Source of the DNA: an uncultured Ruminiclostridium sp.
GTDB lineage: Bacteria > Bacillota > Clostridia > Oscillospirales > Ruminococcaceae
Direction of reading: 5' to 3'
DNA: 5,692 nt
Assembly (NCBI GenBank): GCA_910585505.1
Contig: CAJUFF010000163.1
Span: 1 to 5,692, forward strand
Every line of letters starts with the position of its first letter. The stretch's first letter is position 1. Made by a program: the position numbers and the translations under genes. Shown here piece by piece: positions 1-5,614 of the stretch. Below the pieces are notes generated by a model. That model was not told the DNA's origin. It was given only the letters and a program-made list of their open reading frames with translations, and did no database searches.

Positions 1-100
1 TTTTTTCTACTTTGTTTGGTGTTTACATTTTACTTGGTGTTTTGCTCATCTCTATATATCATATTTTCTCTCGGTTGTCTATATATTGGTTAGAGATTAG
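1..100. other. T-rich stretch without a recognisable gene
   Basis: No reading frame here resembles a protein, and the + strand frame of the downstream transposase is closed by TAG at 98-100. The sequence is very T-rich and holds a 9-bp direct repeat, TTGGTGTTT at 16-24 and 34-42, and CTATATAT at 52-59 and 79-86. It is probably unrelated DNA abutting the broken left side of the IS110 remnant. It could also be the end of another element whose body lies outside the window. Confidence 0.4.
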
Positions 101-646
101 TATAAAGCAGAACAAATTCACTCCTATTCAAGAACGCAGGTAAGTTCGCTGCCGATAACGGACTCTATGATGAAGACTGTGGAATTATCCGCTACATTGA
201 TTAATTCCACGCTTGAAACGCTCGCCGCGATAAGAGTCAAAATGGACAAGCTTGCGTCAACTCTTCCCGAATATAAAACAGTTATGAGTCTGTACGGCGT
301 AGGGCGAGTTATGTGCTCGCAGCTGATTGCGGAGATCGACGATGTCAGACGCTTTGAACACTCCAAATCACTTGTTGCTATGGCAGGCATTGATCCACCG
401 CCCAATCAATCCGGACAAGTCGATGTTAAGTCCCGAAGTATTTCCAAGCGCGGCTCTCCGCTGCTGCGTAAAACTCTGTTTCAGATCATGCTGGTAATCC
501 TTCAAAACAAACCAATCAACGAACCAGTTTACCAATTCCTCGACCGAAAGCGTTCCGAGGGTAAACCATACCGGGTTTACATGATTGCCGCCTCACACAA
601 ATTCCTCAGAATTTATTACGCCCGCGTCATGGAAGCGTTAGGCTGA
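101..646 (+). pseudogene. IS110-family transposase, C-terminal fragment
   Basis: This is the C-terminal part of a transposase of the IS110/IS116/IS902 type. These enzymes use an N-terminal DEDD RuvC-like domain together with a C-terminal serine-bearing domain. The frame is open from 101, just after a TAG, to the stop at 644-646. The first ATG, at 167, gives 159 residues, but family-like sequence (AEQIHSYSRTQVSSLP) is already readable before it. Counting from that ATG, the C-terminal domain shows YGVGRV (43-48), the family block AGIDPPPNQSG (73-83), SISKRGSPLLRKTLF (91-105) and the end motif HKFLRIYYARV (144-154). Ser82 of NQSG is the probable catalytic serine of this domain, by family knowledge. 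Full-length relatives have roughly 400 residues, so about half, including the whole RuvC-like domain, is missing. The fragment should therefore be inactive. No convincing SD precedes the ATG, so translation from it is doubtful. Confidence 0.85.
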
Positions 647-676
647 TAGATTTAACCAAAATTCATCTTTTTTTAA

Positions 677-713
677 GCTGCCGAAGAATTTTTTCAGCTT
701 TGGCGGCGCTTTT
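677..713 (+). terminator. Stem-loop after the transposase, possible weak terminator
   Basis: Bases 677-686 (GCTGCCGAAG) pair with 698-707 (CTTTGGCGGC) over 10 bp, including two G-T wobbles, around an 11-nt loop. A short T run (710-713) follows on the + strand. The T run is short for an efficient intrinsic terminator. The structure may instead belong to the structured non-coding end of the IS110 element. Read on the - strand it is followed by A residues, so it is not a terminator for the leftward operon. Confidence 0.35.
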
Positions 714-733
714 GCTATACCATTTTTGCTTTT

Positions 734-757
734 GTGAAAGTTTGATGAAATCTTCAC
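734..757 (+). repeat. Imperfect stem-loop in IS110 3' flank
   Basis: GTGAA (734-738) pairs with TTCAC (753-757). After one mismatch, GTTT (740-743) pairs with AAAT (748-751, one G-T wobble) around a GATG loop. It is the second stem-loop in the 175-base flank of the transposase fragment. Its role is unknown. Confidence 0.35.
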
Positions 758-822
758 TTTACCCCTTGACTTTTATTTGCAGGTCTTTCGGCAATTACTT
801 ATGTGGACAGGTTCTAAAAAAT

Positions 823-1674
823 TTATATTATATGAAAAATCTTTTCCATATCCTCCGGAACAGGATGCTCAAAGCTCATCTTTTCATTTGTTATCGGATG
901 AAAAAACTCGATTTTTCCGCAATGCAGCGCCTGACGTGAAATAAGCTCCGTTTCTCCTCCGTATAATTCGTCTCCCAAAAGAGGGAAACCGATATAGGCC
1001 ATATGCACCCGTATCTGATGTGTTCTCCCCGTTTCAAGCTCGACTTCCAGCAGCCGATACTCGCCTTTTTTCCTGACCGTTTTATAATGAGTAACCGAAG
1101 GTTTTCCTTCAGGAGTGACGATTCTTTTTATATCTCCCTCCCGCTCTCTTTCTATGGGCGCGTTTATTGTCCCCGAAAAAGGAATATCCCCCTTTACCGC
1201 GGCATAATAAAGCTTTTTCGGCTTATGGGCGCAGATAATAGCGGAGGACAGCTTGTTCAGCGCTGTAAGACACAGCCCAGACGTATTTTTATCAAGTCTT
1301 GTGGCGGTGCGAAATTTTGTGTCAGGGAAGAGGGCGGCAAAGTGGTTGGCCAAAGTATCTCTATAATGACCCAAACTCTGGTGAGTGGGCACATAAGGCG
1401 GCTTGTACAGTACGGCAATGTCTTTGTCGGAATAAATCAGCTTTATATAAGGATTGATATTAGGTTCAATATCCGAAACCTCATCGGGAAAAACAGTTTC
1501 AAGAATATCATCGGCATGAAGTTTCCGCACCGTGTAAGCCTCTGAGCCGTTTACCAGAAGCCGGCCTTTTTTAAGTTCCTTAATGATATCGGCGGAATAC
1601 CCCATATGTCTAAGGAAAGCTTTAGCCTCTTTTCCCTCAAAGTTTTCTCCGATTTTATAAACAAATTTTCTCAT
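823..1674 (-). CDS. RluA-family pseudouridine synthase
   Basis: This is a 283-residue cytoplasmic enzyme predicted to isomerise uridine to pseudouridine in rRNA or tRNA. Residues 11-65 resemble an S4 RNA-binding domain (IKELKKGRLLVNG). The catalytic domain follows: VLYKPPYVPTHQS (88-100), then motif II, RLDKNTSGL (126-134), with the catalytic Asp at 128. The conserved Tyr lies in KLYYAAVKG (Tyr156). The motif GRTHQIRVH (216-224) and GDELYGG (234-240) come next. Length is normal for the family and the C-terminus looks intact. The residue before RLD is Thr rather than the common His or Gly. The start ATG (1674-1672) overlaps the stop of the upstream sensor kinase as TAATG. No good SD precedes it, which suggests expression by translational coupling. 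The exact target uridine cannot be read from sequence. No intrinsic terminator is visible on this strand before the IS110 remnant. Confidence 0.93.
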   Translation of the reverse strand: MRKFVYKIGENFEGKEAKAFLRHMGYSADIIKELKKGRLLVNGSEAYTVRKLHADDILETVFPDEVSDIEPNINPYIKLIYSDKDIAVLYKPPYVPTHQSLGHYRDTLANHFAALFPDTKFRTATRLDKNTSGLCLTALNKLSSAIICAHKPKKLYYAAVKGDIPFSGTINAPIEREREGDIKRIVTPEGKPSVTHYKTVRKKGEYRLLEVELETGRTHQIRVHMAYIGFPLLGDELYGGETELISRQALHCGKIEFFHPITNEKMSFEHPVPEDMEKIFHII

Positions 1675-3164
1675 TACGGCTTAAGAAGCTCTTTCTGTTC
1701 TGCGGGTTCGGATTCCGCATAAACGGGAAATTCAAACCAGAACGTGCTTCCGCTTCCCTCAACGCTGTCGCAGCCGAAGGCAAAGCCGTGAGCCGTAAAT
1801 ATTTCCTTTACGATGGAGAGGCCAAGTCCCGTACCCTTGACTACACGCTTATAGTTCTCCGAGCGGTCAACCTTGTAATATCTTTCCCAGATATAAGGTA
1901 TCTGTTCCGATGGAATACCCGGCCCGTGGTCCGAAACTTCAAATCGAGCTGCGCCGCCTTCTTTTCTGTACAGCCTTACGGCTACCGTCTTATCGTCACC
2001 AATGTAGTTTATGGCGTTATTGACCAGATTGTAAACCACCTGTTCTATTTTCTGCTGATCCGCGTTTATTTCAATGCCGTCCTCTGCTGTGAGGCTTACC
2101 GTATAATCCCTTGTACTGTCGAGAAGCGAGAAACGGCTGATAATGTCCTTCAGAAGCTGCGACAAATCGAATACGCAGAGATTTATTTCTGCAACTCCGC
2201 TTTCCAGCTTGGAAAGATTCAATATGTCGTTAACCAGCAGCGTTAGCCTATCCGTTTCGTCTATAATTACCTTTAAATGCTTTGTCCTTTTTTCCGGATT
2301 GTCACCGGAAAGATCTCTTATCATCTCCGCGTATGCCTTTATCATAGTGAGAGGGGTTTTAAGGTCATGTGAAACGTTGGCCATAAGATCGTTGCGCAGG
2401 GTTTCGGTTTTGGATATTTCTGCGGAAGCGGCATTCAGGCTTTCTGTCAGTGTTTTTATCTCATCGTATTCGCCATGTCTTACGGTCATATTGAATTCGC
2501 CCTTAATAAGGCTTTTGGCGTTTTTGGAAATTTTTACAAGAGGATTGACAATATGTGAGGAAATAACTATTGAAATTATACATGCAAACAACAAAATAAT
2601 GTTTGCGCATATATACGAAATTGAATTGACGATGCTCAGTGTAGTGCCTATCGGTTCGGTATAACTGAAGATAAAGATGTAGGCGGGAATATAAATCATA
2701 TCCCCGTATTCCTGTTTTACACACTTTGCGAGAATAATGCCTTCGGAATTGTTCAGATCTACATTGCTTATAATGGTACCGTCATCTTTATTGAGAAGGC
2801 GGTATTTTATTTCGCTACTTACGCTTTGCGGTAGTATCTCATTATCTCCGGATTTTAAAAACATCATATTCCGCATAACTCCGGGGAGATTTATAATGAT
2901 GTCAAACTGATGCTCTGACGCCATATCCCCTACCGCCGATTTAAGATATTCAACATCGTTTTTATCATACTGACTCCATGTTTCCGACGTAACCAGCTTT
3001 TCTATGGTATTGGCGACGTTGATGCACTCGCTTTTCTTGTATTTGCCGTAAAAAAACGGCGTAAGAACGGAGCGGGAAACAAACAGTACGCCCATTGTCA
3101 CCAGAGTAAACAATACGAAAATTATCCATAATCTGAAGCGTATGCTGCTGAAATATTCCTTCAT
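1674..3164 (-). CDS. HAMP-domain sensor histidine kinase
   Basis: This is a 496-residue membrane sensor kinase and the predicted partner of the response regulator encoded just upstream. One transmembrane helix lies at about 12-30 and a second at about 177-203. They enclose an extracytoplasmic sensor of about 145 residues with no domain I recognise. A HAMP linker follows at about 200-255 (VNPLVKI, DEIKTL). The dimerisation/phosphoacceptor domain carries NVSHDLKTPL with phosphoacceptor His266. The HDxxT pattern there suggests it can also dephosphorylate the regulator. The ATPase domain has its N box at NLVNNAINY (379-387), the G1 box at DHGPG (412-416), WERYYKVD (426-433), and the G2 box at GTGLGL (444-449). 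All key residues are present, so it should be active. An AAGGAA SD at 3171-3176 sits 6 nt before the ATG. The gene starts 77 bp after the regulator and overlaps the synthase gene by one base. The signal sensed is not deducible. Confidence 0.95.
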   Translation of the reverse strand: MKEYFSSIRFRLWIIFVLFTLVTMGVLFVSRSVLTPFFYGKYKKSECINVANTIEKLVTSETWSQYDKNDVEYLKSAVGDMASEHQFDIIINLPGVMRNMMFLKSGDNEILPQSVSSEIKYRLLNKDDGTIISNVDLNNSEGIILAKCVKQEYGDMIYIPAYIFIFSYTEPIGTTLSIVNSISYICANIILLFACIISIVISSHIVNPLVKISKNAKSLIKGEFNMTVRHGEYDEIKTLTESLNAASAEISKTETLRNDLMANVSHDLKTPLTMIKAYAEMIRDLSGDNPEKRTKHLKVIIDETDRLTLLVNDILNLSKLESGVAEINLCVFDLSQLLKDIISRFSLLDSTRDYTVSLTAEDGIEINADQQKIEQVVYNLVNNAINYIGDDKTVAVRLYRKEGGAARFEVSDHGPGIPSEQIPYIWERYYKVDRSENYKRVVKGTGLGLSIVKEIFTAHGFAFGCDSVEGSGSTFWFEFPVYAESEPAEQKELLKP

Positions 3165-3241
3165 TGTTTTTTCCTTATTTTATATAGTATCGTTGTACCG
3201 CAAACCGTACGAAAATAATTGCGCGGTTCTGCCTTTATCCG
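3165..3241 (-). other. Regulator-kinase spacer with SD
   Basis: This 77-bp gap within the two-component operon contains the kinase SD at 3171-3176. A 9-bp direct repeat, TTATCCGTT (3235-3243 and 3249-3257, + strand), straddles the regulator stop codon. I see no terminator and no convincing promoter, so regulator and kinase are probably co-transcribed. Confidence 0.4.
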
Positions 3242-3919
3242 TTAATCGTTATCCGTTTCAAATTTGTATCCCATCCCTCGAAGGGTGACTATAAACTTTC
3301 TGTAAGGGCCAAGGTTATTTCTTAACATTTTTATATGCGTATCAATAGTGCGGTCATCGCCGAAAAAGTCGTAGCCCCATACCTCTTCCAAAAGCTTATT
3401 TCTTGAAAGGGCTATGTTTTTATTTCTCACGAGATAAAACAGCAGGTCGTATTCCTTTGGAGTAAGATTAGCCTTTACACCGTCGATCTTCACGTCGCGG
3501 GAGGTGAAGTTTATTTCCAGACCTTCAAATACGGCGGTATCGGCCACCGAATCCGCGCCCTTGTTGCGTTTTATGATGGCGTTTATTCTTGCCAATACCT
3601 CCTTTGGAGAAAAAGGCTTTACCACGTAGTCGTCCGCGCCTATTTCAAAGCCGAACAGCTTATCGTACTCCTCTCCTCTCGCGGACAGCATAAGCACCGG
3701 TGTCTGTTTAAACTTGCGAATTTCTTTACAGGCGGAAAAACCGTCCAATCTGGGCATCATAATGTCGAGAATGATAATATCGAAGTCCTCCTGCTTGGAC
3801 AGTTCCACCGCCTGCATACCGTCAACGGCCTCCACTACCTCATGCCCTTCGTATTCCGCATACTCTCTTAAAACCTCACGAATCTTTTGTTCATCGTCGG
3901 CAATCAAAATTTTGTACAT
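3242..3919 (-). CDS. OmpR/PhoB-family response regulator
   Basis: This is a 225-residue cytoplasmic transcription factor, phosphorylated by the adjacent sensor kinase. The receiver domain (1-118) has the acidic pair Asp8/Asp9, phosphoacceptor Asp52 in ILDIMMP, the switch residue Ser79 (LMLSARG) and Lys101 in VVKPFSP. The winged-helix effector domain spans about 128-222. It has LTPKEYDLLFYLV (152-164), a recognition helix around RTIDTHIKMLRNNLG (190-204) and the wing TLRGMGYKF (212-220). All catalytic and switch residues are intact. An AAAGGA SD at 3928-3933 lies 8 nt before the ATG and fixes this start. It is the first gene of the predicted regulator-kinase-synthase operon, behind a 364-bp spacer with many inverted repeats, some of which may be its own binding sites. 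It resembles PhoP/ResD/VanR-type regulators, but the regulon cannot be assigned from sequence. Confidence 0.96.
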   Translation of the reverse strand: MYKILIADDEQKIREVLREYAEYEGHEVVEAVDGMQAVELSKQEDFDIIILDIMMPRLDGFSACKEIRKFKQTPVLMLSARGEEYDKLFGFEIGADDYVVKPFSPKEVLARINAIIKRNKGADSVADTAVFEGLEINFTSRDVKIDGVKANLTPKEYDLLFYLVRNKNIALSRNKLLEEVWGYDFFGDDRTIDTHIKMLRNNLGPYRKFIVTLRGMGYKFETDND

Positions 3920-3949
3920 TTTTTTGTTCCTTTCTTTTATTGAAATATA

Positions 3950-3965
3950 AAACCCAATTATGGCA
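3950..3965 (-). promoter_or_regulatory. Candidate extended -10 promoter of the two-component operon
   Basis: On the - strand, TG-C-CATAAT (3965-3957) is an extended -10 element with a near-consensus hexamer. It would start transcription around 3950, leaving a 5' leader of about 30 nt that contains the SD. The only -35-like hexamer, TTGCTG (3987-3982), is 19 nt away, which is long. An extended -10 can work without a good -35, but the call rests on short motifs alone. Confidence 0.3.
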
Positions 3966-4010
3966 ATTAAAAAAAATCGTCCAGCAAAGCTTTCGCCTCA
4001 CTGAACGGTA

Positions 4011-4027
4011 TTGCACAAAATGTGCGA
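4011..4027. promoter_or_regulatory. Palindrome TTGCACA-AAA-TGTGCGA, possible operator
   Basis: The arms TTGCACA (4011-4017) and TGTGCGA (4021-4027) match over 7 bp, with one wobble position, around a 3-bp centre. The compact symmetry is typical of dimeric repressor sites. No family is assigned. It lies about 60 bp upstream of the predicted transcription start of the regulator gene. Confidence 0.3.
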
Positions 4028-4068
4028 AATCAAATGAGATTAAAATGAAAATGTTGGGAGAGGAAATT

Positions 4069-4137
4069 ATGATTAATGTTTCATTAACCACTGTCAAGAT
4101 TTCTCCTGACAGTCTTAATTATATATTGTCAATATGA
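4069..4137 (+). CDS. Possible 22-residue small ORF with strong SD
   Basis: A + strand ATG at 4069 follows GGGAGAGG (4056-4063) with 5 nt between, which is a good Firmicute SD arrangement. It opens a 22-codon frame ending in TGA at 4135-4137. The peptide is MINVSLTTVKISPDSLNYIL plus two residues, with no recognised family, signal peptide or membrane helix. It runs opposite to all the genes around it and overlaps the TGTC/GACA dyad, so it may be a chance frame. No clear + strand promoter was found. Confidence 0.15.
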   Translation: MINVSLTTVKISPDSLNYILSI

Positions 4138-4232
4138 TAATTATGTGACAGCCATTTTAAAATGGACAGAAAAGTTTTGCAAAAAACAGCATAATATCAG
4201 TTTTTGTGTATTTGCCGAATTTATACCGACAG
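4090..4232. promoter_or_regulatory. Cluster of TGTC/GACA hexamers, candidate operator array
   Basis: CTGTCA (4091), TGACAG (4107), TTGTCA (4126), TGACAG (4146), GGACAG (4164) and CGACAG (4227) lie within this span, and a seventh copy, TTGTCA, lies at 4281. The first pair forms a perfect dyad, ACTGTCA-N10-TGACAGT (4090-4113). The first five sites are spaced by 16, 19, 20 and 18 bp from centre to centre. Such a series could bind several dimers of a regulator. The adjacent OmpR-type protein is the nearest candidate, but this is inference. Confidence 0.35.
4152..4165. repeat. Perfect 14-bp palindrome
   Basis: CCATTTT followed by AAAATGG is a perfect palindrome with no spacer. It is flanked by GACAG at 4147-4151 and 4165-4169 in direct orientation. 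With no loop it is more likely a protein-binding site than an RNA hairpin. Confidence 0.4.
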
Positions 4233-4264
4233 GATTTGTATGCTTTGCAACAGCTACGAATATA

Positions 4265-4298
4265 AAAGCTATTGATATTATTGTCAATCCAAAGCTTT
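4265..4298 (-). terminator. Bulged stem-loop at the pseudokinase stop codon, weak terminator candidate
   Basis: AAAGCTATTGA (4265-4275) pairs with TCAAT (4284-4288) and AGCTTT (4293-4298), giving 11 bp with a 4-nt bulge and an 8-nt loop. The stop codon of the pseudokinase lies in the stem. On the - strand the stem is followed by TTATATTCG, only partly T-rich, so termination would be leaky at best. Confidence 0.25.
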
Positions 4299-5393
4299 GT
4301 GTTCTTCATTTTCCGTGCAAAGTATTTCACGCATATACCTGCGGTATATTCCTCCCTCATCACTGTTGTAGCACACATTGGAGCTGTTCAGCATAGCTCC
4401 TCTGTTCTTTTTGGCCACGGGAACAGAAAAAATAGTCTGCATATTTTTTTTTGTGTCGGTACACTCGAAGGTTCCTCCGTAATTGTATTTGAACACTTTT
4501 TTGGAGAGCTCACGGTAAGCGCGTGATGTTAAAAGCGTACTTTCGTCCGTCTTGTCATCGGAAAGCAGGGTTGTCTTTACCTTTACAAGAAACAATCCGG
4601 CGGGTGTTATGGTATCGTTATATTCGGCGGATAACGTAACCGAGCTTTTGGTGGGTGAAAGCATAATATGCGCACGAAGCAAATGCATAAACGCAAGTAA
4701 AAACGTACTGCCGCCATTCATAATATAATAATCCTTTTTAGGTACAGATAGAACCACTTTTCGCTTTAGCTCTTTAAAATCCTCCGCTATATAGGAAAAG
4801 ACGGTGGCAAATAAGATTGTAAGGTTACAAGATTCCTTTTCTTCAGACAGTTCTTTGTAACAGGTATCAATGTAAAACCTTATCTCGTTGTTCATAGTGG
4901 TAAGAAACTGCTCTTGCTGTAGTATCAATTCATTAAGCACGCTGCTTTCGGAGCCGCATTCCGCGTTATTTGTCATCAGATCAGAGACGGCCTCATGTAT
5001 CTCCTGATTGAGCATAACAAGCTTTTCTATCCGTGCCTTACTCTTATTCATTATATTATTTGCAAAATCGGAAATAACGGTTTTACTCATAAGCCTGTAA
5101 ATATCGTAGGCGTCTTTTATGTTGCATACATAGGCGCAAATAGTGCGCACGGTCTTACGAACGGGCGTAATATTCAGTACTGCTCTTACGCCGTTTGTAA
5201 TAACAGATACGGCGGTTTCGGAGGTCAGTTGATTTTCGCTTTTAACCTGTTTAAGATCAAAGTCGTCGAAAAACTCATGATAATTGCTCCATACAAGGTT
5301 CATTTCGTCGTCATAAAGCGCGCTTTTTCCTCCGGAGGACTGAAGAAAGCACTCCATAATCTTTTGTGCACCGCTAGTCATATATTTTGCCAT
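4284..5393 (-). CDS. Degenerate histidine-kinase-like protein (pseudokinase)
   Basis: This 369-residue protein has no transmembrane segment or signal peptide, so it is probably cytoplasmic. Residues 18-98 look like a PAS domain (ALYDDEMNLVWSN early, NITPVRKTVR and CNIKDAYDI at the end). A long helical region (about 104-185) sits where a dimerisation/phosphoacceptor domain would be. Residues 188-326 follow the pattern of a histidine-kinase ATPase domain, ending in YGGTFECTD...TIFSVP (305-325). The catalytic features are missing. No His occupies either H-box-like place (ISDFANN at 107-113, or FLTTMNNEIR at 163-172, where Asn169 takes its position). The N-box counterpart reads FMHLLRAHIML (235-245), and no DxGxG or GxGLG glycine boxes occur. 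A tail of about 40 residues (330-369) follows. It may act as an adaptor or inhibitor of the neighbouring two-component system, or be a Spo0B-like degenerate relative; this is inference. An AGGAGG SD 9 nt upstream fixes the start. Confidence 0.6.
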   Translation of the reverse strand: MAKYMTSGAQKIMECFLQSSGGKSALYDDEMNLVWSNYHEFFDDFDLKQVKSENQLTSETAVSVITNGVRAVLNITPVRKTVRTICAYVCNIKDAYDIYRLMSKTVISDFANNIMNKSKARIEKLVMLNQEIHEAVSDLMTNNAECGSESSVLNELILQQEQFLTTMNNEIRFYIDTCYKELSEEKESCNLTILFATVFSYIAEDFKELKRKVVLSVPKKDYYIMNGGSTFLLAFMHLLRAHIMLSPTKSSVTLSAEYNDTITPAGLFLVKVKTTLLSDDKTDESTLLTSRAYRELSKKVFKYNYGGTFECTDTKKNMQTIFSVPVAKKNRGAMLNSSNVCYNSDEGGIYRRYMREILCTENEEHKALD

Positions 5394-5402
5394 TGGCTTT
5401 TT

Positions 5403-5409
5403 CCTCCTT
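5403..5409 (-). promoter_or_regulatory. SD of the pseudokinase overlapping the DUF896 stop
   Basis: On the - strand, AAGGAGG (5409-5403) directly joins the DUF896 stop codon as TAAGGAGG and sits 9 nt before the pseudokinase ATG. It decides the start over Met5 and implies that ribosomes finishing DUF896 help initiate the pseudokinase. Confidence 0.75.
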
Positions 5410-5614
5410 AATTTTTATTTTTTTTTAATTTGGTCTTGTTGCCGTTTTTATCCACAATATAGGTGTTATCAAGCTGAGCGGAAAGGTTTCTGCGGAAACC
5501 CGCGCGATATTCGTCCCTTAAAGCCTGCTGCTCCGACTTTTCCTTTTCGGTAAGACCTTCGGTTCTTGACTTGGCCGCAAGAAAATTTATCCTTTCAATT
5601 TTTTCTTTTTCCAT
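5408..5614 (-). CDS. DUF896 (YnzC/UPF0291) small cytoplasmic protein
   Basis: This 68-residue protein matches the DUF896 family, which is widespread in Firmicutes and includes Bacillus subtilis YnzC. The family signature is complete: an INFLAAKSRTEGLTEKEKSEQ helical hairpin (residues 9-29), then LRDEYRAGFRRNLSAQL (32-48) and a C-terminal YIVDKNGNKTKL strand region (52-63). The tail is lysine- and asparagine-rich. The molecular function of the family is not established. In B. subtilis, ynzC lies in the SOS-controlled yneA operon beside lexA, but no SOS box is seen in the 78 bp upstream here. A GGAGG SD at 5621-5625, 6 nt before the ATG, fixes the start. It is followed after 14 bp by the pseudokinase, with which it is probably co-transcribed. 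Confidence 0.93.
   Translation of the reverse strand: MEKEKIERINFLAAKSRTEGLTEKEKSEQQALRDEYRAGFRRNLSAQLDNTYIVDKNGNKTKLKKNKN

Larger units (their letters stand above)
101..790 (+). mobile_element. IS110-family element remnant, left part deleted
   Basis: The remnant consists of the transposase fragment plus its 3' non-coding flank. The left limit is set by loss of transposase homology near 101. The right limit is uncertain, between about 772 and 822. I infer it from the orphan TTGACT at 766-771 and from the start of the intact rluA-like gene end at 823. IS110 elements lack classical terminal inverted repeats and usually make no target duplication, so the ends cannot be read directly. The remnant lies directly after the 3' end of the pseudouridine synthase gene, in convergent orientation. 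Confidence 0.5.
3920..4283. other. 364-bp spacer between pseudokinase and response regulator genes
   Basis: This is the longest gene-free stretch in the window and is rich in symmetry. It holds a candidate promoter for the regulator, a GCACA/TGTGC palindrome (4013-4025), a 7-bp dyad at 4090-4113, a perfect 14-bp palindrome at 4152-4165 and repeated TGTC/GACA hexamers. It also contains an A/T arm pair (CAAAAAAC at 4180-4187, GTTTTTG at 4200-4206) and one very short + strand open frame with an SD. No RNA family is recognised and no strong intrinsic terminator is seen. Confidence 0.5.

Noticed and set aside
16..42. Two TTGGTGTTT copies as the start of a repeat array
   Set aside because: Only two copies with no further regular units; the T-rich composition makes them unremarkable, and no CRISPR pattern exists.
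1003..1545. 180-residue + strand open frame opposite the pseudouridine synthase
   Set aside because: It lies wholly antisense to a gene with a complete family signature and its translation resembles nothing known; it is a shadow frame.
1788..2664. Two + strand open frames of 152 and 173 residues opposite the sensor kinase
   Set aside because: They are antisense to well-conserved kinase domains, overlap each other and have no family features.
3235..3257. TTATCCGTT direct repeat as a regulator binding site between regulator and kinase
   Set aside because: Only two copies, one inside coding sequence at the regulator stop, with no associated promoter.
4118..4132. TATAAT and TTGACA hexamers on the - strand as a promoter
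   Set aside because: They are only 3 nt apart, and neither has a partner at 15-19 nt spacing.
4125..4133. ATTGTCAAT as a Spo0A box
   Set aside because: The Spo0A core TGTCGAA is not matched, because the G after TGTC is missing.
4180..4206. CAAAAAAC/GTTTTTG arms as an intrinsic terminator after the pseudokinase
   Set aside because: The stem is almost all A/T with no GC-rich core, so it would not be a stable terminator hairpin.
4995..5411. 138-residue + strand open frame opposite the pseudokinase
   Set aside because: The - strand frame has SD, coupling and domain pattern; this one has none.
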